A DNA stretch of 15,232 nucleotides from Thiobacillus sp. (GCA_024710445.1 JANJUT010000006.1:1-15232); one strand, 5' to 3'. Counted from the stretch's first letter, positions 1 through 7,153 are shown. Translations and numbers: made by a program. The notes: generated by a model from the sequence alone, not told the origin.

Positions 1-922
1 GCATGTCGAGCCGCATTTCGGAATAGCGGCGCTCGGTCAATGCCGACGAAACGAACAGTCCGCCAAGCGCCATGGTCACCATGCTGATCTGCAGGCCAAA
101 AATATCACGCGGCGTCGTGGCGACAGTAAGACCACCAAAGGAAATCACGCCCACGCCCAGCACTATCAGTGCCGACAGAAAAATGGCCAGGCTCGCACCG
201 GTGACCGAAAACCGCAGCGCGGCCCACAACACACCTGGCAGCAAGACAAACAGCACGACTTCGGCAGGCCGCAGGAGGTCGACGTACTGCATCATCAACC
301 GCGTCAGCAGCATCATGCTGAGCAGTAACACCAGCCCTTCCAGGCGCGCGCCCTTGTTGGTGGGCAGCAAGTCCCAGCGGGATGCCGTCAGCAGGAGCGG
401 GGCGATGAGATAGACACCCAGCAAGTCACCCAGCCACCATACCCAAAGGCTTCTGAATACAAGACTATCCGGCATGTCGCCAAAGGCATGCAGGCTGAAC
501 ACGCCCACTCCGGCACTGACCGCACACCCCAATGGGGCAGCGACCAGCGCGAATTTGGTGACACTGGAAACAAAATCGAGAGAAGGACTGAAGGGTTGCA
601 GCAGATAGCGCGGCAAGTAGCCAATGACTGCCGCCCCGGCGGCTGCACCCAGCGCCAAACCCAATGCGCCATCGGGCGGCAGAAACAGGCTGTTGACCGC
701 AAGCGAGCCCAGCAGCACGCCCACCACCCCGGCAGCGCCAAAGCGCAGGCTCGCCATGGCCCCGATGCCTGCTGCCAGCCAGACAACCGCAACGACGTCA
801 GCGATATAGGAAGCGAGCTTGAGGCTGACCCAACCGGCGAATGCGTAGCCCAGTGCGGTCAGGCCGACGATCAGCGCAAAGCGCCTCGCTTCAGCAGGAG
901 CAGGCAGCGCCAATCGGGTCAA
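1..922 (-). CDS. MASE1-domain membrane sensor protein (partial, C-terminus beyond window)
   Basis: An open frame on the minus strand runs off the left edge and encodes at least 307 residues. The visible part is almost all hydrophobic helices (about eight), with the pattern of the MASE1 sensory membrane domain: an early AGWVSLKLA segment, then VVWLAAGIGAMASLRFG, then WVWWLGDLLGVYLIAPLLL. It ends in a charged stretch, ALTERRYSEMRLD, where MASE1 proteins normally pass into PAS, GGDEF/EAL or histidine kinase domains; that output part is not in the window. MASE1 domains sense unknown signals in the inner membrane. The start is uncertain. An in-frame stop lies at 998-1000, no ATG or GTG follows it for a long way, and the first usable codon is TTG at 922, without a clear Shine-Dalgarno. 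It lies 13 nt after the small helical protein gene, so it is probably read by translational coupling. The domain call is fairly firm, the start weak. Confidence 0.72.
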   Translation of the reverse strand, partial: MTRLALPAPAEARRFALIVGLTALGYAFAGWVSLKLASYIADVVAVVWLAAGIGAMASLRFGAAGVVGVLLGSLAVNSLFLPPDGALGLALGAAAGAAVIGYLPRYLLQPFSPSLDFVSSVTKFALVAAPLGCAVSAGVGVFSLHAFGDMPDSLVFRSLWVWWLGDLLGVYLIAPLLLTASRWDLLPTNKGARLEGLVLLLSMMLLTRLMMQYVDLLRPAEVVLFVLLPGVLWAALRFSVTGASLAIFLSALIVLGVGVISFGGLTVATTPRDIFGLQISMVTMALGGLFVSSALTERRYSEMRLDM

Positions 923-935
923 GATATGAACCAGG

Positions 936-1199
936 TTAAGCCACGGGATCCAGTTCTGCGCGCACTGACTCGAGTGCGTCCTTGAGCGTTTCCTCGGTCA
1001 GGCCATTGAGTTGTTCGGCCAGCATCTCGGCCGCATCGATGGTATCCGCTTCGTCCGGCAGATTATCCGTATCGAGGTTCGCCACAAAAACCGCGGCCGC
1101 GCCGGTTACTTGCAATAGTTGGCGGCGCTCGTTCATCAGCATTTCGATTTCATCGCGCAACAGGCGGACTTCGTCCTCTTTCATGGCATGCAGGCTCAT
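936..1199 (-). CDS. small helical (coiled-coil) hypothetical protein in FIST/MASE1 cluster
   Basis: This encodes an 87-residue acidic protein. Residues 5-30 are heptad-like and charged (KEDEVRLLRDEIEMLMNER), which suggests a coiled coil. A short hydrophobic alanine/valine stretch (VTGAAAVFVANL) follows, then an acidic helical tail with repeated Glu/Asp and Leu. I recognise no named family. The frame is open further upstream, but the ATG at 1199 is preferred because GGAGA sits 7 nt before it (1204-1209 on this strand), and a longer version would overlap the FIST gene. It follows the FIST gene by 25 nt and precedes the MASE1 gene by 13 nt, so it is almost certainly co-transcribed. The context suggests an adaptor or multimerising partner in that signalling pathway; this is inference only. 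Confidence 0.7.
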   Translation of the reverse strand: MSLHAMKEDEVRLLRDEIEMLMNERRQLLQVTGAAAVFVANLDTDNLPDEADTIDAAEMLAEQLNGLTEETLKDALESVRAELDPVA

Positions 1200-1224
1200 G
1201 TCTATCTCCGTATCGTTAGTCTGT

Positions 1225-2325
1225 TCAGCCAAACAGGGTAAGTACCCCGGTGTAGCCATATAAGCGGTTATAAGAAATTTCACCGTTGGCAAAAAAACCC
1301 ACCAGCGGAAAATCACCCAGGGTGTCGCGTATCAGGCCCATCTCCCGGTTCGGCGCGCCAAACATATGCTGGCCACGCCCCAGGCAAGAATAATACACGC
1401 CGCCCCGGATAGGTGCGTTCAATTGCGTCTGGATGGCCGCAAGCATCCGCAACAGGTCATCTTCTGCCGTTTGCTGGTCCCGGCGGCAAAACAGCAGGTC
1501 ATTCCCTGCCTCGACATGCTCGCCAATGGCGACCAGATGATTCTGCGGGTCCACCCCCAGAATATTGCGCACCAGGTAATCGCCGGTATCCGAGCCACGC
1601 ACCGGCAGGCCCACGTAGATGTAGCCTGCCGCACGCTGCAGATCGCCTGCCAGCGTTTCGCCAATTTCTTCCTTCATCACGTCGAGTGCCGGACGGTTGT
1701 CCAGGCTCCCGATGATGTTCTTGTTGGCCGTGGTAATGCGGTGACGCGGGCCCAGCGGGGAGATGCCCTGTGTCAGCCGGGTCGCCAGTTTCACCCGGTC
1801 GCTGAACAACACGCCGGACAGACCGCCCCTGACCACGCCATCGCTGATCTGTGCATTTTCGCCACGTGAACTTGACAGGCCACCCACGACAAAGCCACTC
1901 GCAACGTGCTCGCTCAGGCCTTCAATCAACTCCTGAATACGGCTGTTCATGGGATCGCCATGCACCACGGCAAAATAAGCGTCCGTGGCCTGATCGCCAA
2001 TATCCCGGGGGATGCGCGCCAACGGCAGCATGCTGAAATCGGCCAATGGAAATTCACCCAGCATCACGGCCAAGGCCGGCTCTTCCAGATATTCGGTCCC
2101 GGTTGCGCACACGCCCACGCCCACGCTACCCGTCCAGTGCGGAACACTGGTCGCGCTTTTGAAAAAAGCCAGAATCGCATCGAGTTCGCCCACAAAGGCG
2201 TCCGACACGTAAAGAAATCCCAGGGTTGCGGCAACAGGAATCGCGCCCAACTGCGTCATGCACGACTGTGCCGCAAGCGTCCAGTCAGAATTCCGGGCGT
2301 GAGCCGATTTAAAGGGCGTTGTCAT
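1225..2325 (-). CDS. FIST domain (FIST_N + FIST_C) sensory protein
   Basis: This encodes a 366-residue soluble protein with no signal peptide or membrane segment. It matches the FIST architecture. The N-terminal half has the glycine-rich strands SVGVGVCATG and SGFVVGGLSSSRG. The C-terminal half ends with the characteristic GGVYYSCLGRG (from residue 308), GDFPLVGFFANGEI and LYGYTGVLTLFG. FIST proteins are proposed ligand-sensing modules, often near or fused to histidine kinases, chemoreceptors or cyclic-di-GMP enzymes; small molecules such as amino acids have been suggested as ligands. The length is that of a complete stand-alone protein. It is the second gene of the minus-strand cluster, 96 nt after the Rossmann-fold gene, and a MASE1 membrane sensor lies two genes downstream, so it probably feeds that pathway. 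The Shine-Dalgarno before the ATG is weak. The family call is confident; the ligand is unknown. Confidence 0.88.
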   Translation of the reverse strand: MTTPFKSAHARNSDWTLAAQSCMTQLGAIPVAATLGFLYVSDAFVGELDAILAFFKSATSVPHWTGSVGVGVCATGTEYLEEPALAVMLGEFPLADFSMLPLARIPRDIGDQATDAYFAVVHGDPMNSRIQELIEGLSEHVASGFVVGGLSSSRGENAQISDGVVRGGLSGVLFSDRVKLATRLTQGISPLGPRHRITTANKNIIGSLDNRPALDVMKEEIGETLAGDLQRAAGYIYVGLPVRGSDTGDYLVRNILGVDPQNHLVAIGEHVEAGNDLLFCRRDQQTAEDDLLRMLAAIQTQLNAPIRGGVYYSCLGRGQHMFGAPNREMGLIRDTLGDFPLVGFFANGEISYNRLYGYTGVLTLFG

Positions 2326-2421
2326 GACTGTCTGACAGAAGGGTCGGCCATGCGTGGAAACACGGAGCCGGGCAGCTGGCCCGCATCGCCCATGCCATCC
2401 CCATTGCCCACTCGGCCTGCA

Positions 2422-2811
2422 TCAGTAGCCTGTCTGACTGCTGTGAGGCAGCTCGCCCTCGCCAAAGAAATTCCACAGCAGATGTGCAACCACTTCCGGT
2501 GCGATCACGGTGTGCTGGTTATGGGTTTCCTGTAGTCCTGTCCGCAGCTTTCTGCGCAGCTCCGGATCACCGGTCAGGTCAAAGATAATGTCGACTTTGG
2601 CGCCCATGCTCACCACATCCAGCGCGTTCTGGAACACCGGCACTTTGCTTTGACTGAACCCCAACGCGACAGGCGACTCCAGATTGCGGTGCGCGACTGC
2701 AACAATTTCCACGTTGACATGTTCTTCCTGAATTTTTTCCAGAAAATGCTCGGCAAATTTTTCGCCCACGTCTCCCAAACCCAACAGCGCAACTTTGACT
2801 ACATGACTCAT
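2422..2811 (-). CDS. stand-alone NAD(P)-binding Rossmann-fold protein
   Basis: This encodes a 129-residue cytoplasmic protein consisting essentially of one Rossmann nucleotide-binding domain. The first strand and glycine loop are VALLGLGDVGEKFAEHF (residues about 6-22), followed by VEIVAVAHR and later VDIIFDLTGDPELRRKL, then a helix containing LLWNFFG. No catalytic domain follows, so it lacks the substrate half of oxidoreductases such as homoserine dehydrogenase or Gfo/Idh enzymes. Similar isolated Rossmann domains with a DLTGDP-like motif occur in bacterial signalling proteins as I recall, so a sensor role for dinucleotide or redox state is plausible but unproven. The ATG at 2811 is chosen over upstream alternatives because GAGGAG lies 7 nt before it. 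It is the first gene of the minus-strand cluster, divergent from the peptidase gene. Confidence 0.8.
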   Translation of the reverse strand: MSHVVKVALLGLGDVGEKFAEHFLEKIQEEHVNVEIVAVAHRNLESPVALGFSQSKVPVFQNALDVVSMGAKVDIIFDLTGDPELRRKLRTGLQETHNQHTVIAPEVVAHLLWNFFGEGELPHSSQTGY

Positions 2812-3048
2812 GAAACAGCTCCTCGTATCGATTATGGCTGGCAACAGCAGACTGGCTGTTACGTACGCAATCCCAACCCTGAATTACCGGGAGGCACTCT
2901 CAGGCGCATCTGGGGCGTGCCCCAAGCATAAGGCCCCTGTCAGTGCCTGTCGATACCGATCAACGCCTCATGTTTCACTTTGGTCACACTGCCCAACCCG
3001 GCCAAGCTGAGCGATACTAGGAAAAGTCAGTCGCCAATTTGCACGCTC
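2812..3048. other. divergent intergenic region (Rossmann gene / pip)
   Basis: These 237 nt separate two divergent genes and must hold a promoter for each. The GAGGAG Shine-Dalgarno of the minus-strand gene is clear near 2818-2823. I see no convincing paired -35/-10 elements, no strong dyad and no small gene. Confidence 0.5.
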
Positions 3049-4008
3049 ATGTCCAACAGCGCCCTCTACCCACCCATTACGCCCTACGCCAGCGGCATGC
3101 TGGAAACAACCGGTGTCCATCGGCTCTACTGGGAAACCTCCGGCAATCCCGAGGGCATTCCGGTGCTGTTCGTTCATGGCGGTCCAGGCTCGGGCACCTC
3201 GCCCGGCCAGCGGCAGTTTTTCGATCCTGCGCGTTATCGCATCATTCTGTTTGATCAGCGCGGCAGCGGTCGCTCAACGCCACACGGCGAACTCACCGAC
3301 AACACCACCCCGCATCTGATCGCAGACATGGAAGCGCTGCGGACGGAACTTGGCATCGACACCTGGCTGGTATTCGGCGGTTCCTGGGGATCGACCCTGG
3401 CGCTTGCCTACGCCCAGACCCATCCCGGGCGGTGCCGCGGACTGGTGCTGCGTGGCATCTTCCTCTGCCGGAAAAGCGAAATCGACTGGTTTCTCGACGG
3501 CATTCGCGCCCTGTTTCCGGAAGCACAGCGACAGCTGGCAGAGTTCATCCCGCCGACAGAACGCCATGACCTGCTTACCGCCTATCACCGTCGCCTGGTC
3601 GATCCCGATCCGGCAGTGCACCAGCCCGCCGCCACGCATTGGGCCACGTTCGAGGCATCCTGCTCGACCCTGCTGCCAAACCCCGATCTGGTCTCGGCAT
3701 TCGGCAGCGACAAAACCGCGTTGTCGCTGTCGCGCATCGAAGCACACTATTTCATGAACAATATTTTCCTGCCCGACAACAGCCTGCTCGATAACGTCGA
3801 CCGCATCCGCAATATTCCCGCCGTCATCGTGCAGGGCCGCTACGATGCCGTGTGCCCGATCGTCTCGGCCGACGAACTGACGCGCGCCTGGCCCGAGGCG
3901 CGTTATGTGATCGTGCCGGATGCCGGGCATTCGGCATTCGAGCCCGGCATCGCGCGTGAACTCGTTGCTGCCACCGATGCGTTCGCCCAAACCGGACTTT
4001 TCACCTGA
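3049..4008 (+). CDS. pip: proline iminopeptidase (alpha/beta hydrolase, peptidase family S33)
   Basis: This cytoplasmic serine peptidase removes N-terminal proline from peptides. The 319 residues match the usual family length. HGGPGSG forms the oxyanion-hole region (about 43-50), and DQRGSGRS follows it. The nucleophile elbow is GGSWGS with Ser112. The acid is Asp266 in GRYDAVC, and the base is His294 in PDAGHS. The full catalytic triad is present, so an active enzyme is expected. The ATG at 3049 gives the normal N-terminus (YPPITPYASGML); an upstream ATG at about 2980 would add 23 unrelated residues. It heads a three-gene plus-strand operon: the thioredoxin-like gene starts one base after its stop. 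Its Shine-Dalgarno is weak. The family is certain; proline specificity is inferred from overall similarity. Confidence 0.93.
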   Translation: MSNSALYPPITPYASGMLETTGVHRLYWETSGNPEGIPVLFVHGGPGSGTSPGQRQFFDPARYRIILFDQRGSGRSTPHGELTDNTTPHLIADMEALRTELGIDTWLVFGGSWGSTLALAYAQTHPGRCRGLVLRGIFLCRKSEIDWFLDGIRALFPEAQRQLAEFIPPTERHDLLTAYHRRLVDPDPAVHQPAATHWATFEASCSTLLPNPDLVSAFGSDKTALSLSRIEAHYFMNNIFLPDNSLLDNVDRIRNIPAVIVQGRYDAVCPIVSADELTRAWPEARYVIVPDAGHSAFEPGIARELVAATDAFAQTGLFT

Positions 4009-4009
4009 C

Positions 4010-4873
4010 ATGACACTCTCACCCCACGTCTTCGATGCCAGTGCTGACAACTTCAACCGCCTGGTGCTGGAAAATTCCCACAAAGGCCCGGTCCTGGTGC
4101 ATTTCTGGACCCCCAAGGCTGGCCCCTGCTTCATCCTGATGCCGCGATTGGTCAAGCTTGCAGCCGAATACGGCGGCAAGTTTCTGCTGGTGATGCTGAA
4201 TGCCGACGAATTGCCCGAACTGGCCCGGCGCTTCAGCGTGAACTCGGTGCCCACGGTCAAGTTTTTCTGGCGCGGCGAAGTCGCCCACACCATACATGGG
4301 GCCGACCCCGACAGCAGTTTCCGTCAGGTGCTCGACCGTTTCATCGCGGGCGATGCCAATCGCGCCCACGCACTGGGCGTGGCCGCAGGACTGTCAGGCA
4401 ACAGCCAGCAGGCCCGCATGCTGCTCGCCAATGCGGCGATGGCCGACCCCGAGAATCTGGCCATTCCCCGTGACCTGGCCAAGCTGCTGTGGGCTGAAGG
4501 CGATGGCGAGCAGGCTTTGAAACTGCTCGACAGCCTGCCGCCGGAAGCTCGCAAGGAATCCGATATCGCCCACCTGTATGCGCATTTGAACCTGGCTGAA
4601 ACCGCCCGGAAGGCCCCCCCACTGACCGAACTGGATGCGCATCTCGAACAGCATGGCGAGGATCTGGATGCGCACTTTCAACGTGCAGCCCGCTTGCTGG
4701 CCGCAGATGATTTTCCAGCGGCAATGGACACCCTGCTGCTGATCGCCCGCACCGACCGCAGCTTCCGGCACGACATCGGACGACTCAGCCTGTTGGCATT
4801 GTTCGATTTACTGGGCAACACGCACCCGCTGACCCGGCAATATCGCCAGGCCTTATCCGAATCGCTGCATTGA
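4010..4873 (+). CDS. thioredoxin-like protein with C-terminal TPR region (YbbN/CnoX-like co-chaperone)
   Basis: This encodes a 287-residue cytoplasmic protein. Residues 1-110 form a thioredoxin fold with VLVHFWTPKAGPC at the active site and the cis-proline motif SVPTVKFF (Pro81). Residues 115-285 are helical repeats of TPR type (for example LAKLLWAEGDGEQALKLL and RAARLLAADDFPAAMDTLLL). The arrangement is that of YbbN/CnoX proteins, which protect substrates and hand them to chaperones under oxidative stress. The active site is AGPC rather than CGPC: only the second cysteine, Cys40, remains. The protein therefore cannot do normal dithiol exchange but could form mixed disulfides. The ATG at 4010 lies one base after the pip stop, indicating translational coupling; the frame is open further upstream but would overlap pip. 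The family call is strong and the chaperone role is inferred. Confidence 0.87.
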   Translation: MTLSPHVFDASADNFNRLVLENSHKGPVLVHFWTPKAGPCFILMPRLVKLAAEYGGKFLLVMLNADELPELARRFSVNSVPTVKFFWRGEVAHTIHGADPDSSFRQVLDRFIAGDANRAHALGVAAGLSGNSQQARMLLANAAMADPENLAIPRDLAKLLWAEGDGEQALKLLDSLPPEARKESDIAHLYAHLNLAETARKAPPLTELDAHLEQHGEDLDAHFQRAARLLAADDFPAAMDTLLLIARTDRSFRHDIGRLSLLALFDLLGNTHPLTRQYRQALSESLH

Positions 4874-5619
4874 ATTTCAAACACCCGGCCTTTGCGCCGT
4901 ATCAGGCGTTGATCGAGCAATTGGAGCTGGCCCGTGCCCTGCCCTCGCTGGATGCGCTCAACGCCCTGGCCACCGCACTCGGCACGACGCAATCCCGCAA
5001 CCTGCCGCTGCGCTTTTTCGCGCCTGATGGTCGCCTGTCCGCACGCGACTACGAAACCCATATCCTGCAAACCGGCCAGGTTCCGACTCGACCGGAGTCC
5101 TGGCATGACGTGCTGAATGCATTGGTGTGGCTGCGTTTCCCCAGCTTCAAGCGCGCGCTCAATGCCGCGCACGGCGAGGCCATCGCACTCGAAACCGATA
5201 CCGTGCGGGGTCGCCGTCGTGATGCGCTGACCATGCTGGATGAATCCGGGGTATGGATCATCAGCCACGATCCGGCGTTGCCGGAGTGTCTGGCGCTACG
5301 GGCCTGGCACACCCTGTTCTGGGAAAATCGACAGGCCGTCGAAACAACGATGCAATTTGTGGTGGTAGGCCACGCGCTGCTGGAAAAAACACTCGCGCCC
5401 TATCCCTCGATCACCGGAAAATGCCTGCTGCTGCAATCGGACACCCTCGACCCCGACACGGCGGAAGGCCTGGTGGTCGCAGCGCTTGCAGCACTTCACA
5501 CCCCGCGCCAACTGGTACCGTTACCGATACAGGGTATTCCTGGATGGGATCCTGACAACGCGCATGCGGACTATTACGCCAATCAGGACGTTTTTCGCCC
5601 GCCACGCAAACCCGCCTGA
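4870..5619 (+). CDS. DUF3025 family protein
   Basis: This encodes a 249-residue soluble protein resembling DUF3025 proteins of beta- and gammaproteobacteria. The most recognisable part is WHDVLNALVWLRFPSFKRALNAAH (positions about 78-101), with further conserved-looking segments RRRDALTMLDESGVW and AWHTLFWENR. Function is unknown for the family. No signal peptide or transmembrane segment is visible. The start is TTG at 4870, whose bases overlap the TGA stop of the thioredoxin-like gene (4871-4873). This 4-nt overlap is typical of translation re-initiation and ties the two proteins in expression. It ends the operon and converges with the SpoIIAA-like gene 26 nt away. I see no clear terminator in that short gap. 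Confidence 0.8.
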   Translation: MNFKHPAFAPYQALIEQLELARALPSLDALNALATALGTTQSRNLPLRFFAPDGRLSARDYETHILQTGQVPTRPESWHDVLNALVWLRFPSFKRALNAAHGEAIALETDTVRGRRRDALTMLDESGVWIISHDPALPECLALRAWHTLFWENRQAVETTMQFVVVGHALLEKTLAPYPSITGKCLLLQSDTLDPDTAEGLVVAALAALHTPRQLVPLPIQGIPGWDPDNAHADYYANQDVFRPPRKPA

Positions 5620-5645
5620 CGCCCCATCAAAAACGATTCGTGAAT

Positions 5646-6014
5646 TCAGCCTGCGGCAGCGGGCAATTCGGCTCCAGCCACCCATGCCTGCGCCATATCC
5701 AGGTCATCAAACTGCCGGATGTCCGCCGACATGAACAGACGGTTGATCCACATGCTCCACGACACCCATTCGTCATCGGACAGAATCGCGATGCGGCCAA
5801 AATCGTTCTTGTGCTCACGTGAAAACCTGATCTCTTCCCAGGCGACATCCACGCTGTACGACAGCATATCCCGCAAATCGAACAACACATTGACCACGCC
5901 CTGAAACTGGATGCCATGACACACCGCCTGCTCAAACTCGCGGTAATCCTCCAGCGTGAACTGGCCCATCACGTTGACCGCAATCTGGTTGTCCCTGACG
6001 TCGAGGTTGATCAT
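5646..6014 (-). CDS. SpoIIAA-like (STAS-type) domain protein
   Basis: This encodes a 122-residue cytoplasmic protein covering one SpoIIAA-like/STAS-type domain: an N-terminal beta pair (MINLDVRDNQIAVNVMGQF), TLEDYREFEQAV helix, VVNVLFDLRDM strand, a charged helix, GRIAILSDDEW strand and C-terminal helix with DMAQAWV. Such single-domain proteins have a lipid- or nucleotide-binding-like fold, but their function in proteobacteria is mostly unknown. The frame remains open far upstream through the transporter gene, which is misleading. The ATG at 6014 is chosen because AGGAGA lies 6 nt before it and the domain begins there. It follows the EamA transporter gene by 29 nt on the same strand, so the two are probably co-transcribed. 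The last residues (AGAELPAAAG) look like a disordered tail. Confidence 0.83.
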   Translation of the reverse strand: MINLDVRDNQIAVNVMGQFTLEDYREFEQAVCHGIQFQGVVNVLFDLRDMLSYSVDVAWEEIRFSREHKNDFGRIAILSDDEWVSWSMWINRLFMSADIRQFDDLDMAQAWVAGAELPAAAG

Positions 6015-6043
6015 GAATATCTCCTGTGAGTTAAGTTCTTTGA

Positions 6044-6910
6044 CTATAGCGAATCCGGGCGCGAAGGGGCGGAAGCGCGCACCGCCAGCATGCCTGCCGA
6101 CGCCACCACGGCCATGCCTGTCCACGACTGCATGGGCAATTGCTCCCCGAACAGCAACACGCCATAGACTGCCGAAAATCCTACCGTGGTATACGCCAGC
6201 GCACCGACGGTGAGCGTCCGCCCGCGATGATAGGCGCGCGTCAACGCCAGTTGCGCGAGCGTGGCGGTTAAGCCGATGCCGACCAGCCAGGGCCAGTCTT
6301 CGGCTTGCGGACGATGAAAACCGGCCAGCGCCATCCACGCGCCTCCCCCCAGGGTCGCCAGCAGCGTGAAATAAAACACCACCCGCCATTCCGGTTCGCC
6401 CAATTTCCCGAGCTGCTTGACATTGATATACGCCACTGCCGCCAGCATGCCCGACACCAGCCCGGCCAGCGCAGGCAGCCAGGCCTGATTCTGCACCTGG
6501 GGACGCAGCAACAGCACGATCCCGATGAATCCCAGCAGCACGGCTCCCACCAGTCCACGCCCGTGGCGTTCGTGCAGCCACCAGGCCGACAATGCCGCCA
6601 GAAACAGGGGCGCCGTGTAATTAAGCGTGACAGCAGTTGCCAGCGGCAAGCGCGCAATCGCGTAGAAGAACAGCACCAACGCAGTAAAACCCGACAGCCC
6701 GCGCCAGAAATGCGCACGCAGATGATGCGTGGCAAGCGGCGCCAGCCATTGGCGGCGCGAGATGGCGATCATTGCCCAGATTGAGAACAGCCCGAAAATC
6801 GACCGGTAAAACACCAGTTCGGCCGGTGAAAAATGAACCGAAGCATGCTTGACCTGCACCCCCATCAGTGCAAACAGCGCAGCGGCGACGAGCATCCAGC
6901 TGGATTTCAT
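6044..6910 (-). CDS. EamA/DMT superfamily transporter
   Basis: This encodes a 288-residue inner-membrane protein with about ten hydrophobic helices in two repeated halves, the standard EamA (drug/metabolite transporter) layout. Typical features are the first helix LVAAALFALMGVQVKHA, the end-of-repeat segment ATAVTLNYTAPLFLAALSAWWLHER, which leads into helix GLVGAVLLGFIGIVLLLRP, and the second-repeat counterpart VGALAYTTVGFSAVYGVLLFGEQLP. Family members export or import small metabolites such as amino acids or nucleotide precursors; the substrate cannot be read from sequence. The ATG at 6910 has little Shine-Dalgarno. A possible leader ORF with a strong one ends 10 nt upstream, which suggests coupling. 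The SpoIIAA-like gene follows closely downstream. Confidence 0.9.
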   Translation of the reverse strand: MKSSWMLVAAALFALMGVQVKHASVHFSPAELVFYRSIFGLFSIWAMIAISRRQWLAPLATHHLRAHFWRGLSGFTALVLFFYAIARLPLATAVTLNYTAPLFLAALSAWWLHERHGRGLVGAVLLGFIGIVLLLRPQVQNQAWLPALAGLVSGMLAAVAYINVKQLGKLGEPEWRVVFYFTLLATLGGGAWMALAGFHRPQAEDWPWLVGIGLTATLAQLALTRAYHRGRTLTVGALAYTTVGFSAVYGVLLFGEQLPMQSWTGMAVVASAGMLAVRASAPSRPDSL

Positions 6911-6920
6911 GATGAACGGT

Positions 6921-7061
6921 TCATGCGCAATAAAACCAACACGGCTGGACGAAAAATAGATGGCATGCGCCGCTTGTTACACAGGTAAATCCACTCATTG
7001 GGAAGTCCATTGATTTCCCGTTGGGGGAGATGCCCGGCACGGTGAACAGCAACCACATCAT
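6921..7061 (-). CDS. possible 46-codon leader ORF upstream of EamA transporter
   Basis: This is a short frame of 46 residues beginning MMWLLFTVPGISPNGKS and ending FFVQPCWFYCA. It is rich in Cys, Phe and Trp and resembles no family I know. The reason to list it is the very strong Shine-Dalgarno (AAGGAGG, 7064-7070 on this strand). It is 2 nt from the first ATG (7061) and 5 nt from the second (7058), so initiation at 7058 is more likely. The stop lies 10 nt before the transporter's ATG, which itself has a poor ribosome binding site. It may be a leader peptide allowing coupled translation, the remnant of a gene, or chance. Confidence 0.35.
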   Translation of the reverse strand: MMWLLFTVPGISPNGKSMDFPMSGFTCVTSGACHLFFVQPCWFYCA

Positions 7062-7098
7062 GCCCTCCTTAGCGGCAAGCGATTGGGCATGATCCTGC

Positions 7099-7153
7099 TG
7101 TCAGCACGCAACCTGCAATTCAGGCTGGAGATTACGCCGCAAACGTGCTGACA
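7099..7153. repeat. perfect 10-bp inverted repeat, 35-nt spacer, upstream of xseB
   Basis: TGTCAGCACG at 7099-7108 is exactly complementary to CGTGCTGACA at 7144-7153. The left arm also lies in a tighter palindrome, TGCTG-T-CAGCA at 7096-7106. The position between divergent genes suits a regulator site with two half-sites or an RNA hairpin. No known regulator motif is recognised. Confidence 0.45.

Noticed and set aside
388..792. 134-codon minus-strand frame rich in Trp and Cys
   Set aside because: It is the out-of-register reading of the MASE1 gene; the other minus frame gives the proper membrane protein.
488..985. 165-codon plus-strand frame at the left end
   Set aside because: Its product is Gln/Arg/Asp-rich and lies opposite the hydrophobic MASE1 helices, which make a coherent membrane protein on the minus strand.
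3274..4293. Long open frame (339 codons) antisense to the peptidase gene
   Set aside because: It is opposite a gene with a full catalytic triad, its translation is low-complexity and resembles no family, and it reflects high-GC codon bias on the other strand.
6015..6581. N-terminal extension of the SpoIIAA-like frame into the transporter gene
   Set aside because: The extension is an Arg/Gly/Ala-rich out-of-frame reading of the transporter; a strong Shine-Dalgarno and the domain start at 6014 define the real gene.
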